Below, one piece after another: positions 44,818 through 55,149 of a stretch of DNA of 64,000 bases. Position 1 is the first letter of the stretch. Every line of letters begins with the position of its first letter. Under the pieces are notes generated by a model. That model was not told where the DNA came from. It saw only the letters and a list, made by a program, of their open reading frames with translations, and did no database searches. Location of the stretch: positions 83,033,120 through 83,097,119 of the forward strand of contig NC_134094.1 in the NCBI RefSeq assembly GCF_000715075.1. Reading direction: 5' to 3'. A program made the position numbers and the translations under genes. The stretch is from Nicotiana tabacum (taxonomy: Eukaryota; Streptophyta; Magnoliopsida; Solanales; Solanaceae).

Positions 44818-46075
44818 TACCTCAAAGTGGCCATTCTGGTATTGAAGCAACACTTAAAAGGGTAATGACACTATTTTATTAGAAGGATATAAGGAAAGAT
44901 ATTAAGGCTTTTGTACAAGGGTGTGACATCTGCCAGAGAAACAAAACTGACTTAGCCGCTTATCCAGGACTCTTGCAACCTCTACCAATACCTGAGGTAG
45001 TGTGGTCTCAAATCAATATGGATTTCATAGATGGTCTTCCCAAATCCCATGGTCATAAAGTAATTTTGGTTGTTGTGGATAGGCTCAGCAAGTATGTCCA
45101 CTTCATCCCTCTAAAACATCGCTATACTGCTCAGTCTGTAGCTAAGGTGTTTATGAATGTGGTTTTCAAACTACATGGACCTCAAGACTCAATAGTCACT
45201 GATAGAGATGCAGTATTTCTGAGTTCTTTTTGGCAGGAGTTGTTTTCTATCCAAGGAGTATAATTGAATACCTCTTTAGCTTACTACCCATAATGTGATG
45301 GCCAGATTGAAGTTTTGAATAGGTGTTTGAAAACATATTTGAGGTGTTTCTGCTCTGATGATGCTACAGATTGGTATTCTTGTTTGCCTATGGCAGAATA
45401 TTGGTATAATACCTCCTATCATTCTGCTAACAAAACTAATCCTTAAGAAGCCCTTTATGGGAGACCACTTTCCTTGCATCTTCTCTACTTTCCAGGAGAA
45501 TCAAGCTCTTCAAAGGTCGACAACACACTACTCAATCGAGAATTAAAGATGCATCTACTACAGCACCACCTTCTCAAAGCTCAATTAAGAATGAAGCAAT
45601 AAGCCAATTCCCATAAGAGTGACAATAGTTTTAAAGTAGGAGATTGGGTCTATTTTAAAGTCCAACCTTATAAGCAAGTGAGCATTGCTACACATCAATT
45701 CCACAAGTTGACTTCCAAGTATTATGGAGCTTTTCAGATTGCTAGAAGAGTGGGACATGTTGCTTACACACTTTTGTTTCCGCCTTCAATCAAGATACAC
45801 CCTACTGTGCATGTTTCATAATTGAAGAAATGCTATCAACTACCTTCTCAGATTTCCTATCCTTCCTGTGCTGATTTGGCTATTCCTCATTGTCCCAATC
45901 CTGAGTCTGTTTTACAAAGAAGAATGGTGAAGAAGGGCAATAAATCTGTTGCTCAAGTCCTCATCAAATGGGAAGGATTGCCTGCAGACTGTGCTACTTG
46001 GGTGTTTTTCAATTTTTTGAACACCAGATTTTCATCTTTTGATCCTTGTGGTCAAGGATCTTCTGCAGGGGGGAG
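44818..46075 (+). pseudogene. Chromovirus integrase with chromodomain (broken)
   Basis: The zinc module keeps GCDICQRNK. Core acidic residues are in INMDFIDGLP, IVTDRDAVFLSS and DGQIEVLNR. The C-terminal block ESVLQRRMVKKGNKS with VLIKWEGLPADCATW resembles a chromodomain. In chromoviruses this domain steers insertion to heterochromatin. Stops and frame changes are present throughout. Confidence 0.8.
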
Positions 46076-46078
46076 TAT

Positions 46079-46405
46079 TGATATGCAAAATGGAGCTGGA
46101 AGCGCAAGTTAGTTAGATAGTGAAGCCACGTCAGCAGAAGCAGTTAAAAGTTAGTTAGTTAGTTGAAAGAGAAGTCAGTTGTGTTAGCTAGAGTAGGCTG
46201 CTCAAGTCAATGTAATCCATTCTCTATAAATGATCTCAGTGTACATTACAAAGATATTAGAAAAGCTATTACAATTCTCTCCAATTATACTCTTTTCTTC
46301 TTCTTCTTCTTCTTCATTGGTGATAATCTCGAGCTTCTCTGCAAGATCCTGACTTAGCTGCTCGATCCTCAAACATTCCACTGAGTTCCTGCAATTGAGC
46401 TATCA
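46079..46405 (+). repeat. 3' LTR (327 bp), chromovirus
   Basis: It includes a (CTT)n expansion at about 46297-46315 that is not in the 5' LTR. Confidence 0.88.
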
Positions 46406-46572
46406 AGAAGACATCAGTTTGCTTTTTAAATAACTCGAAAATAGTACTCCATTGGATACTGAAAACTTGTGGCAATACTTAAGACCACAAGTTTCAAAAA
46501 TCTTTTTTATTTCTTAAACTCTTTGTATACAATCAAACTATGTTACATAAATTAAAATGGAGAGAGTACTAG

Positions 46573-47090
46573 CACTACTAGAAATTCGAAAAAAACCGTC
46601 CAAAAAAACGGACCAAAGTTGGTCGATAATGGCCAATAACCATCCAAAACGCGACCATTAACGTATGGTCGGTATTTTGAAGGTCGAAAGGGAATACCGA
46701 TACCGACCAACTTTGGTCGGTCAATTAAAATAAAAAATAAAGAATTCCGAAAATACCGACCAAAGTTGGTCGGTATTTTAATTATGTAATTGAAAAATGC
46801 ACCATCTGGGAATTGAACCGGGGTCTGTACTGTGGTAGGATACTATTCTACCACTAGACCATTGGTGCATTTTATTTTAAGACTGTATTTTATTTCATTT
46901 ATACTCTTTAATTATATTTTCGCACGAAAATAACCGACCAAAGTTGGTCGGTTTTATTAAAAAATTAAAATTACCGACCGAATTTGATCGATTTTTTAAA
47001 ATGACCGGCCGAGTTTAATATTAATTTTAATTTATTTTAAATAAAAAACCGACCAAAGTTAATCGGTTTCTTGAAAAATAAATTTTGCGG
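46573..47090 (+). mobile_element. CACTA-type (EnSpm) element end with palindromic subterminal repeats
   Basis: It begins CACTACTAGAAATTCG, the CACTA terminus. Six copies of a near-palindrome of the type CCGACCAAAGTTGGTCGG follow in both orientations (about 46605, 46694, 46757, 46935, 46976, 47050). In CACTA elements such subterminal repeats bind the transposase. I did not find the other terminus, so the right limit is only where the repeats stop. No transposase is visible. Confidence 0.65.
46798..46868 (-). tRNA. tRNA-Gly pseudogene (anticodon ACC) inside the CACTA end
   Basis: On the minus strand 71 bases start GCACCAATGGTCTAGTGG and end ATGGTGCA. The A-box region, D arm and an anticodon stem/loop GTATC-CTACCAC-AGTAC fit plant tRNA-Gly of the same length. 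The anticodon would be ACC, one change from the usual GCC. The T stem has two mismatches (CCCGG against CCCAG), the T loop is TTCAATT, and the acceptor stem has one mismatch at pair 7. It is therefore probably a pseudogene. Confidence 0.72.
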
Positions 47091-47522
47091 GACTCAAAAA
47101 TAATTTTCTGCGTGTGATTCTGCTTGAATTGTCCGTTGGACGTTGACTAACATGATCCTGGACATATCTTTGTGCCTTCCATCTTAACTGAGAAAGTCCA
47201 AACGATACTATAAATAGAGATACAAGTGTGTCTGCATGTTAAAGTTCTGAAATTAAACTAGCATCACATGAAGGACGACCCTACAAAAGATTATGAAGTG
47301 CCAAGTAATAAAATTTCTTTTTCGCCTCTCTTTCTGTCCTTTCTCTGACAGTGAATGGGGTACTACATTTATTCAAATGAAAATTTGATAAAATTATGTG
47401 TGTAACTTATACATCACAATTTCAAGTCATGTACTATTGATACTTGCGTCTACATTATACCTTCTTGTCTTGAGGTGCGACTCTTTTCCGGATCCTGTGT
47501 GAACGTAGAATACATCATCAGC
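47091..47522. other. Intergenic, no gene seen
   Basis: No supportable feature. It may still belong to the CACTA element, whose right end is unknown. Confidence 0.5.
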
Positions 47523-48035
47523 GGCGTAGCCACCCAATGCCAAGGGTATGGTCAAGCGAACACCCTTTGCTAAAAAATTATACCGTCTATATAGATCAAT
47601 ATTACTTTATATGGTTATATATTATATTTTGAATACCCTTAATATGATTGAGTGAGGCAGTCCAGTGGTCTAGGGTGTTCAAAGTGAGGTTTTATTCACG
47701 GGTTCAAATCCATGTCTTAATATTTGCCTATTTTGTTTGTCAAAACTAAACGAAGACCATCGTATATGTAAAAATAAACAACTAATCTTAAAAGTAGTTT
47801 TTAAATTTAAAGTTGTTTCTTAAATAAATTTTATAATTTAAAAGTAAAACTTCTGTCATTATCTTTTTTATGTTAGTTTTAATTTATAAAATTATAGTTC
47901 TATTACAAGTATTTTTATTGTTTAGCTAAATGTAGTGTAGTTTGATTTAAAAAATTTGGTGCACCTATTCATCAAAAATAAATTTATTGACTTGTTTAAA
48001 GTTTGAATACTCTTGGCGAGATTCATGGCTACACC
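47523..48035. mobile_element. MITE-like element with internal pol III box
   Basis: Left end GGCGTAGCCAC and inverted right end GGTGTAGCCATG form short terminal inverted repeats. The inside matches a very common plant repeat type in my memory. A tRNA-like stretch at about 47660-47715 has a B-box GGTTCAAATCC. I could not find a clean target duplication. Confidence 0.5.
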
Positions 48036-48701
48036 ATTGTGCATCATGCTCGGGACTGCCCTTCTATACTTTTAATTTGTCCAATTCGGTCATGAAGCAT
48101 TGACATTACAATAATGTATCTTATGGACCTATGGTTGCGTCTTGATACCAAAAGTACAAGAGATGTCCAATATAACGTTTTAGGTTTCCTCAGAATAGCA
48201 ATATATTTGAGACAGTGTATAAGTGCCCATTTCGTTGTATGAATGCAAGCCTACCTCTATTTCCACTGTATTCTTTCCTCAGTTATATCTTTGATGGTTT
48301 TGATTGAACACGAAATTTGAAAGATAAAAAAAGACTTTTGTGAAATACCAAGATAACAATTGAAATTTGCCGTGTTACATGTCATTACATTTTTGTTTTA
48401 CTATAGTAGTATCTCATTAAAGATAAAATGAGAAATTAAAAATTAAAAAAATTTCAAATATAGAAAGATAGAGTTTGTATTAAAATAAAACTGAGCGAGT
48501 AACAAATGGGGTGAGAAATTTTGGGGAAAAGTACAATAAAAGGGACAGATTTCTCTTTTGACAGAGTCTTAAAAGTTTTGTTTCTTTCTGACAGTAGTCT
48601 TAAAAGTTGATACTTCTATATTAGGGAAAAATGGAACTCTAGTTAGGCCTTAGATGGAGCCTCTGTTCAATTTGAGGTATGAAACAGGCAACTGTAAGGA
48701 T
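48036..48701. other. Intergenic, no gene seen
   Basis: AT-rich, no supportable feature. Confidence 0.55.
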
Positions 48702-48915
48702 GAAGCAAAATGTGATTTTTTTGGACTCAAAAAATAAAAATATAAAAAAAAAATATATAGTGACAATAATATATATGGCCGTTTGACCAGTTAAGTATAT
48801 CGTCTTTCACAAAGACGTTATATGTGAATTAATGTAAGCGCGAAACTATAGCGTCCTTTGTTACTATATATATAGCGTCTTAACAAAAGACGCTATACAT
48901 ATACTTATATCGTCT
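48702..48915. repeat. Left terminal inverted repeat of MULE A, hairpin-rich
   Basis: It contains short palindromes such as AGCGTCTTAACAAAAGACGCT near 48873-48893. It pairs with 54598-54900 in inverted orientation, although the left copy is shorter and more diverged. Confidence 0.7.
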
Positions 48916-50210
48916 CCTTCCCTTCACCCAAAACAGAACCCCCCTCCCCCCACCCTCAAAAAATCAAAACGGTCCCCCCCTCCATTTTTAATCAAAAATA
49001 AATTGTATGGAGCTCACCCATCCTACAAAAAGTAAAAATTCTCGGTCCCACGTGCTAGCTAAGGCGTTATCTCGGACATTGTTGCTTGTTTCGGCTCCAA
49101 ATCATAAAATCTTCGACTTTCTAAAAACCTTAAATTGAGGTATTCCGACTTAATTTTTGTTAAAACTTGTATAAAAATGCATATTAGTTATTTTTTATGT
49201 GCTTTATATTATTTTATAATTGTTTTACGATTTAACTAATTTGTTATTTTTTCTCCGGACTATAGTTTTAGTGTGCTAAAAAAATTCGTAAAATAGAGAA
49301 ATTGTTATTAGTTGTGAAAAAAATATTAATTAGTTACTTTTTACTGTGGTATACGTATTTTCGTGATTGTTTTGTGATTAAATTGAATTGTTATTTTTAT
49401 CCGATTTAGATTATTTATTTGCTAAAAGATTAGTAAACTAGATAAATTGTTACTTTAGTTCCCTGTAGTGGTATGTTGCGGCCTAATGTAGTGCTTGTAT
49501 TTATAATGTAGTGGCCCTTTTAGCGTAGTAAAATGTAGTGCCCTTTAGCATAGTATCCTTGTAGTTATTGAAATTAATTATTTAAGTATCTATGATACCC
49601 AAAAATACGCAAAATAGGTGATAGTTCAAACACAAACTCTGTCCAATTCTAGTCAACAATCGTAAGAAAATAACATGAGAAAACAACAATATTTCTCGGA
49701 TACCTTGGTGCTACTGGGCCTCAAATATCGATCCTGTAACCCATATGTGAATATTTAATAATTAAATCTTGTATAATTATAAAAATTAATTATTTAATTT
49801 TATTATAGTCAAAAATAAGTCAGTAACAAACAAACAAACATATAAAATAATAAAACTAACATATAAAATAATAAAACTAACATATACAATAATAAACTAA
49901 CATATAAAATTAAAGACCTGTTGAGTGAAAAATTAAAAAATATTTCTCATCATGAGCATAAGAATTCAGGATACATTGGTGCTACTGGGCCTCAAATATT
50001 GTGTCCGGAACCAAAATATAAATATTTAATAATTAAATCATATATAGTAAAAAATAGGTGAATAACTAACAAACATATAAAATAATAAAACTAACATATT
50101 AAAGTAACATATAAAATATTATAATATTAAAAATGTATCAACTTAATTAACAATGTAGTAAAAATATCGAATAAAATTTAATATTCAAGGTATTGCAATA
50201 TATTTAAGCA
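48916..50210. other. AT-rich interior of MULE A, no intact gene
   Basis: It contains two copies of a block with TTGGTGCTACTGGGCCTCAA (about 49706 and 49976), each followed by ATATTTAATAATTAAATC. Low-complexity repeats of AAACTAACATATAAAATAAT lie between. I see no ORF to support; it may be decayed cargo-gene sequence. Confidence 0.5.
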
Positions 50211-50726
50211 ATGGAAAAGAAAAATAATGTAATTAATTTTGTTCAATTTACAGTAGTCGTCATGGAGGTTCCGCCTTTGCATCTGGACATGCCTTCCTAC
50301 ATATGGGAGGGGCAGTTATTGGCCCATACTTTACGTTCTAGGAGAGTAGATGATATGTGGGACTTTCTTAAGACCCGCCAGATCCATCCTCGTATAGTCA
50401 GACGCCTGCAGGATATGGGTTTCTATAGGATCATTGAGATTAGCCGGCTGCAGCTGGATTGGTCGTTAATCACGGCTTTGATAGAGCGGTGGCGACCAGA
50501 TATGCACACATTCCATTTGCCCATTGGTGAGGCTACTATCACGCTGCAGGACGTGGAGGTTCTGTATGGGCTGCCGGTTGATGGACTTCCTGTTGCTTTG
50601 CCGCATGCCATGAGAGATTATACGGGAGATCAGTACCTAGAGACATTGCAGTGGCTCACCGGTTCCCGGCCAGAGGAGGAGGGTGTATTGGTTGCGTCTA
50701 GACATTTGTTAATGCAAGAAAAATGA
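50211..50726 (+). pseudogene. Truncated plant mobile domain (PMD, MAIN/MAIL-like) cargo ORF of MULE A
   Basis: The 171-codon frame has the N-terminal blocks of the aminotransferase-like plant mobile domain: LHLDMPSYIWEGQLLAHTLR, HPRIVRRLQDMGFYRI, DWSLITALIERWRPDMHTF, LPIGEATITLQDVEVLYGLP and PDGLPVALP-like Val/Asp-Gly. Full PMD proteins are about twice as long, so the C-terminal half is lost after LLMQEK. A TTTACAG just before 50253 could be a splice acceptor, with MEVPPLHLD (50262) as the true protein start. PMD proteins are known both as host genes (MAIN, MAIL1) and as cargo of MULEs. Function in the element is unknown. Confidence 0.75.
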
Positions 50727-50818
50727 AAAATTTATGGAAAGTTTTGCTATTTATTTTGGTTAAGCGCAGATAATAACTAAAATGCGCTAGTCATTTATAG
50801 GCAAGAAAAAAATACATA

Positions 50819-51130
50819 ACGTGATATGTAACCGCGCTATGCTATGCTTCGCGTGCTAATGATTCTTTACGGTACAATAATGCTTTTCCAGAAGACAGCT
50901 TTTCCAGAACGGCAGCTTTATCAGGTTGACAAGACAATACACATAACGCGGTATGTAACCGCGCTATGCTATACTTCGCGTGCTAATAATTCTTTACGGT
51001 ACAATAATGCTTTTCCAGAAGACAGCTTTTCGAGAACAGCAGCTTTATCAGGTCGACAAGACAATACACATAATGTGGTATGTAACCATGCTATGCTTCG
51101 CGTGCTAATGATTCTTTACGGTACAATAAG
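50819..51130. repeat. 127-bp tandem repeat, about 2.4 copies
   Basis: The phrase GTAACC...CTATGCT...CTTCGCGTGCTAAT recurs at 127-bp spacing (50828, 50955, 51082). The last copy is cut short and lacks five bases. The ORF at 50844-51179 only reads through it. Confidence 0.9.
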
Positions 51131-51414
51131 AAAGCTTCTTAAACTGAACCAAATCATATGTATTTCAAAGAACTTTTGAATAAACATTACAACATCCATT
51201 AAAAAAATACCACTACGTGTATTAATGTTAAATATCAAAAAGATTGTTTTGAAGGTTATTTTTTTTAATGGATTTATGTTAGATTATTGTACTGAAGTAT
51301 TAATGTTAAATATCAAAAAGATTTAACATCAATGAAAATATGATTTTATTTCATACATTCGGCAAGATAAACAAGTACATACACTTATTACAATCACATA
51401 ACGGAAAGAAAACA

Positions 51415-54331
51415 CTACGTGTATCCTCGATTGTTGGGCACATTAGATGAACTTCTACCAGGATCAGGATTACCACCGATACCCAAACCAGCTGAAGGAC
51501 ATTTACGATGGTCGTGTCCTGTTTGTGAGCATATGCCATATTTACGCGCATAAACGGTATCACCAATATCCATTTGGTTCCGCATACATGTTCTTTTTTA
51601 CACTTGTAGCTTACGCAAATACTCCTTGTTACACACAATTTTAAATAGTTCCGGCGGCCAATAATGCTCAGCACCCATTGGTTGTAACTGCCCACTATAG
51701 GTGTTTAAGTATGCAGCAACACTATATTGCTTATCAACGTACCAGGTTGCCGCGAAACCTGTATGTTAAAATCACTTCATGGTATTTGAGCACAGTATGT
51801 GGTAGATGAACCATTTCCCACAAGAACATAACCTGCTGGCTTAATTTATGGTGTGTGTATTATTTCCTCGGTTTTGATGGATAGCAGTGCGAACTTCAAA
51901 AATATTTCGCTCGTTGCAATATTGTAAAAATGAATGCCGATGTGCTCGCCTCCTATATTTCTCAAATCTTTTCATTGGTATTGGCATAAATTCAACACCT
52001 CTCTCCATCAATTCTGATGCACCTCTATTCCTTTCAAGAAACCTCTCCGCCATCTGTTTGAATGACATCCGCACCATGGCAGTGACAGAAAATCCACGTG
52101 CAGACTTCAATAACCCGTTGAAAGACTCTGACACATTTGTAGTCAGGGCTCCCCATCGTCTGTCACCATCCGCATGCAATGTCCACTTGTCAAACTAATG
52201 TCGCATCAACCAATGATAGGCTCTTTCGTCTTCCTGCTTGATAGATTCCATGCGCCTCCTGAATTTGCACTCCTGGTGATCAGTTGCAGCCATCCACATT
52301 AAATCATGCAAGTCCTTATTGGGATGTGCCTTCTGAAAATTGGTCTTCAGGTGCCTCACACAAAAATAATGGTATGCATACGGCTCCTTCCATTCAGGCA
52401 AATGTTGTACAGAACTTAAAATACCGCCATGCCGATCAGATATTAGACAAATACCTAAACGTTATTTGACAATGTGCTCCTTCCAGTGGTTCAAAAATAG
52501 CATCCACATCTCTTGGCTTTCATTGAAACAAACAGCAAAAGCTAGGGAAAATATTTATCCATTAGCATCTACTGCAACGACGATCAACAACTTAATATCA
52601 TACTTTCCATAGACATGAGTGCCGTCTATGGATATTAACGGTCGGCAATGCACAAAACTATCAATTGCTGGTTTGAAGGCCCAAAACACGTATCTGAATA
52701 TATATTCTGATATTTCCGGACTCTGCTCAAGCTTCTATTCAACAACAGTCCCAGGGTTAAAATGTTGCTATGCGGCCATGTACCTGGGTAGAGATGCAAA
52801 TGACTTATCCCAGTCACCGTAAATAATTTCAAACGCACGTTTGTGCCCGAAAAATGCCTTTCTTTTGGTAATGGTACACCATATTCCTGGTGGACAGATG
52901 TAATACACTCTTTGATCTTGTACCTTATGGAGTCTTCAATGTGTGGAATCAAGACAAGAAAAATCAAGTCAACATCCAAGTTAAAGTAATTCCCATTGAA
53001 TGTGTCCATTTCACAATTATGGGTGCCAATGTATTTACCCACAACCCACATATTTATTTTCTTCTTCCTCCCACGGAGCATCCAATTACAACCCGTAAAC
53101 CATCTACGGCAAGCAACCTTGTATACATCCGGAGATGACCCGTAAACTATCTACGGCAAACAGCCTTGTATACATCCGGAGATGACTCCCATACCATCAT
53201 CTCATGGCACTCTTTTACGCTGTACATTTTTACCGCCCTGATTAGGCGCATTAGGAAAAAGCTTGCCCTTTGACAGCACCGTTGGTCTAGATTCATTCCA
53301 CATTGCTGACCGAATTTCGTTAATATCCCTTGTGAGAGCATCCACATCCGGCATATTTGGCAAATGATTAAGTTAGGGAATATGCCTTGAATGAAACGGC
53401 ACGTGGGACTCCCATACTCTTGGTCTAACAGGAGATGGATCATGCTCCCTCGTCAAATCAGGTTCGACATTCTCTTCCTCCTCAACATCACCCTCGTCAG
53501 GGAAGGGTGTGTCATCTCCAGACTTATCGGCATTGTTGTCATAATCACTATTCTCTTCCTGACTCTGTGCATCTACCAGATCCCGATTAAATACGTCGTC
53601 TTCGGGCAATTGAGTAAGGACAGGACCATCAAGTTGCTCGTTTTCACTACACAACCAAAGAAATAATGAGTTACTCAAATTGATCCAAACAATACATATA
53701 ACTTTATATATTCACTTACAAATCATAATGTGTTGATATCCCATAATGAACATTATCTTGTTGATGCTGACTCCCGGATGGACAACCATGATCTAACACA
53801 CCAAAACTCGGCATATTCCAACTGACCGTTGGTTCATAACTTGTAAAATTCATATCTGGTCGGTACCCCCTGTGAAATATATGAGTGGTAATACAAATAC
53901 AATATACAAAAATACACATCGTAACACAGTAGGAAAATTGAAGTTTACCACTCTGCTTGTGGATTATGTATACTAGGGGAGAAATTATTTTTTCGCTTCT
54001 CATTCTCCCGTGGAGATAAGTTTAGATCCGGCCAAACTCTTTCAGCCGGAACCTGTTCGGCTAAAACTGCTCTAAAATAACCACCCGATGATTGAGGGAT
54101 TTCCCTACTTTGCGCAACCACATTATTGCGAACGTCTTCAGCCTTGACGTACATTTCCAATATTTTTATCACAATAAATTTTCGGTAATCATCCGGAGTC
54201 CTCAAAAAATCTCTCAGAGTTTCATCGTATTCGATGTTAAACTCAGCATAACAAGCAACCCCTTACGGAGTCACAGAATACGGATATCTTCCGATTATTT
54301 TAAGATTCACCGAACGTTTGCTCACACTCAT
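51415..54331 (-). pseudogene. MULE A transposase (broken)
   Basis: Minus-strand gene in several exons, from the ATG of MSVSKRSVN (54329-54331) to the stop after NNRGYT. Blocks: a leader with SREIPQSSGGYFRAVLAEQV; an acidic stretch DKSGDDTPFPDEGDVEEEE; KKINMWVVGKYIGTHNCEMD; the DDE core ISIDGTHVYGKYDIKLL, CLISDRHGGILSS and YHYFCVRHLKTNFQKAH; then TTNVSESFNGLLKSARG. The first catalytic Asp is kept (codon 52624-52626). The SWIM zinc motif is damaged (CSCGKWFIYHILCSN, final His lost), and the zinc knuckle has lost its first Cys. Stops and frame changes occur at several points, for example TAA after GRYPYSVTP and TAA after DANG. Confidence 0.82.
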
Positions 54332-54597
54332 TTTTTTACATAATAACGATACCAATGTATCGTACTCCATTGTAAGTGGCAACTTAACATGAGACTGGGT
54401 TATTCGCTACCACAACCTCATCCCTCCCCCCTCCCCAATATAATGAAACCCTAATTCTTCGCGCTTCAGACATTATGACAAAATGCAAAACAACTTAACA
54501 AAAAAAAAAATTCACAACACTTGAGAGTATTTCTGAATGAGTTTTTTCAAAATCCTTAACATCCTTATATAAGCCAAAAACTAGTCCCGGGGGTGAA

Positions 54598-54718
54598 TTA
54601 TTTGAGGTATAGCGTCTTAGCTTAAGACGCTATACCCAGTTGAATTATTGTTATGCCAGTTAAGCCTAGAAGAATTATTTGTTGGCCCACATAATACATA
54701 TAGCGTCTTAGTGAAAAA

Positions 54719-54806
<88 letters not shown>

Positions 54807-54900
54807 CGTCTTTTAAAAAGACGCTATATATATTATTGTCACTATGTATTTTTTCCACATATTTTTGTTCCTTGAATGCAAAAAAACCACATTTTTATTC
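54598..54900. repeat. Right terminal inverted repeat of MULE A with CT/TA microsatellite
   Basis: It contains TATAGCGTCTTAGCTTAAGA and AGCGTCTTTTAAAAAGACGCT palindromes. Between them lie (CT)16 (54721-54752) and a TA run (to 54804). Confidence 0.8.
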
Positions 54901-55149
54901 CAGACTCAAATTATATATGCTCTGTCATACAAATAAATGATTGTACACAAAAATAATGACACTTACAGTTAGCCACCATCTCTACTGCATTTTGGATAAA
55001 TGCTTCAGACAGACTCTTCAGGTTATTTTGTACCATTGTATCCTTTTATGTCACCACCTTATAACTTTTTTTCTTTTATCACATTGTCTCTATGAAAGTA
55101 TATTGTCTCAGGTTTAAATTTTGAGAATCGATAAATTCATGATAGGGAG
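54901..55149. other. Short intergenic gap
   Basis: No supportable feature apart from the left copy of the hAT target duplication ATAGGGAG at 55142-55149. Confidence 0.6.

Larger units (their letters stand above)
41312..46405 (+). mobile_element. Degraded Ty3/gypsy chromovirus, Reina-like
   Basis: Short LTRs (41312-41624 and 46079-46405), total length near 5.1 kb, a tRNA-iMet primer site and a C-terminal chromodomain-like block together fit the Reina group. Flanking 5-mers are AGACG and AGAAG, a target duplication with one mismatch. The polypurine tract CAGGGGGGAGTAT lies before the 3' LTR. Coding frames are broken by many stops and shifts. Confidence 0.85.
48702..54900. mobile_element. Mutator-like element A (MULE A)
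   Basis: The ends are inverted copies of each other: left AAAATGTGATTTTTTT and the inverted right AAAATGTGGTTTTTTT, followed by TAGTGACAATAATATATAT in both. Inside are a plus-strand plant-mobile-domain ORF and a minus-strand transposase. No convincing 9-bp target duplication is seen. The transposase is broken. The element is a relative of MULE B at about 58184-63192. Confidence 0.8.

Noticed and set aside
46798..46868. Functional tRNA-Gly gene
   Set aside because: Two T-stem mismatches, one acceptor mismatch and an unusual ACC anticodon point to a pseudogene.
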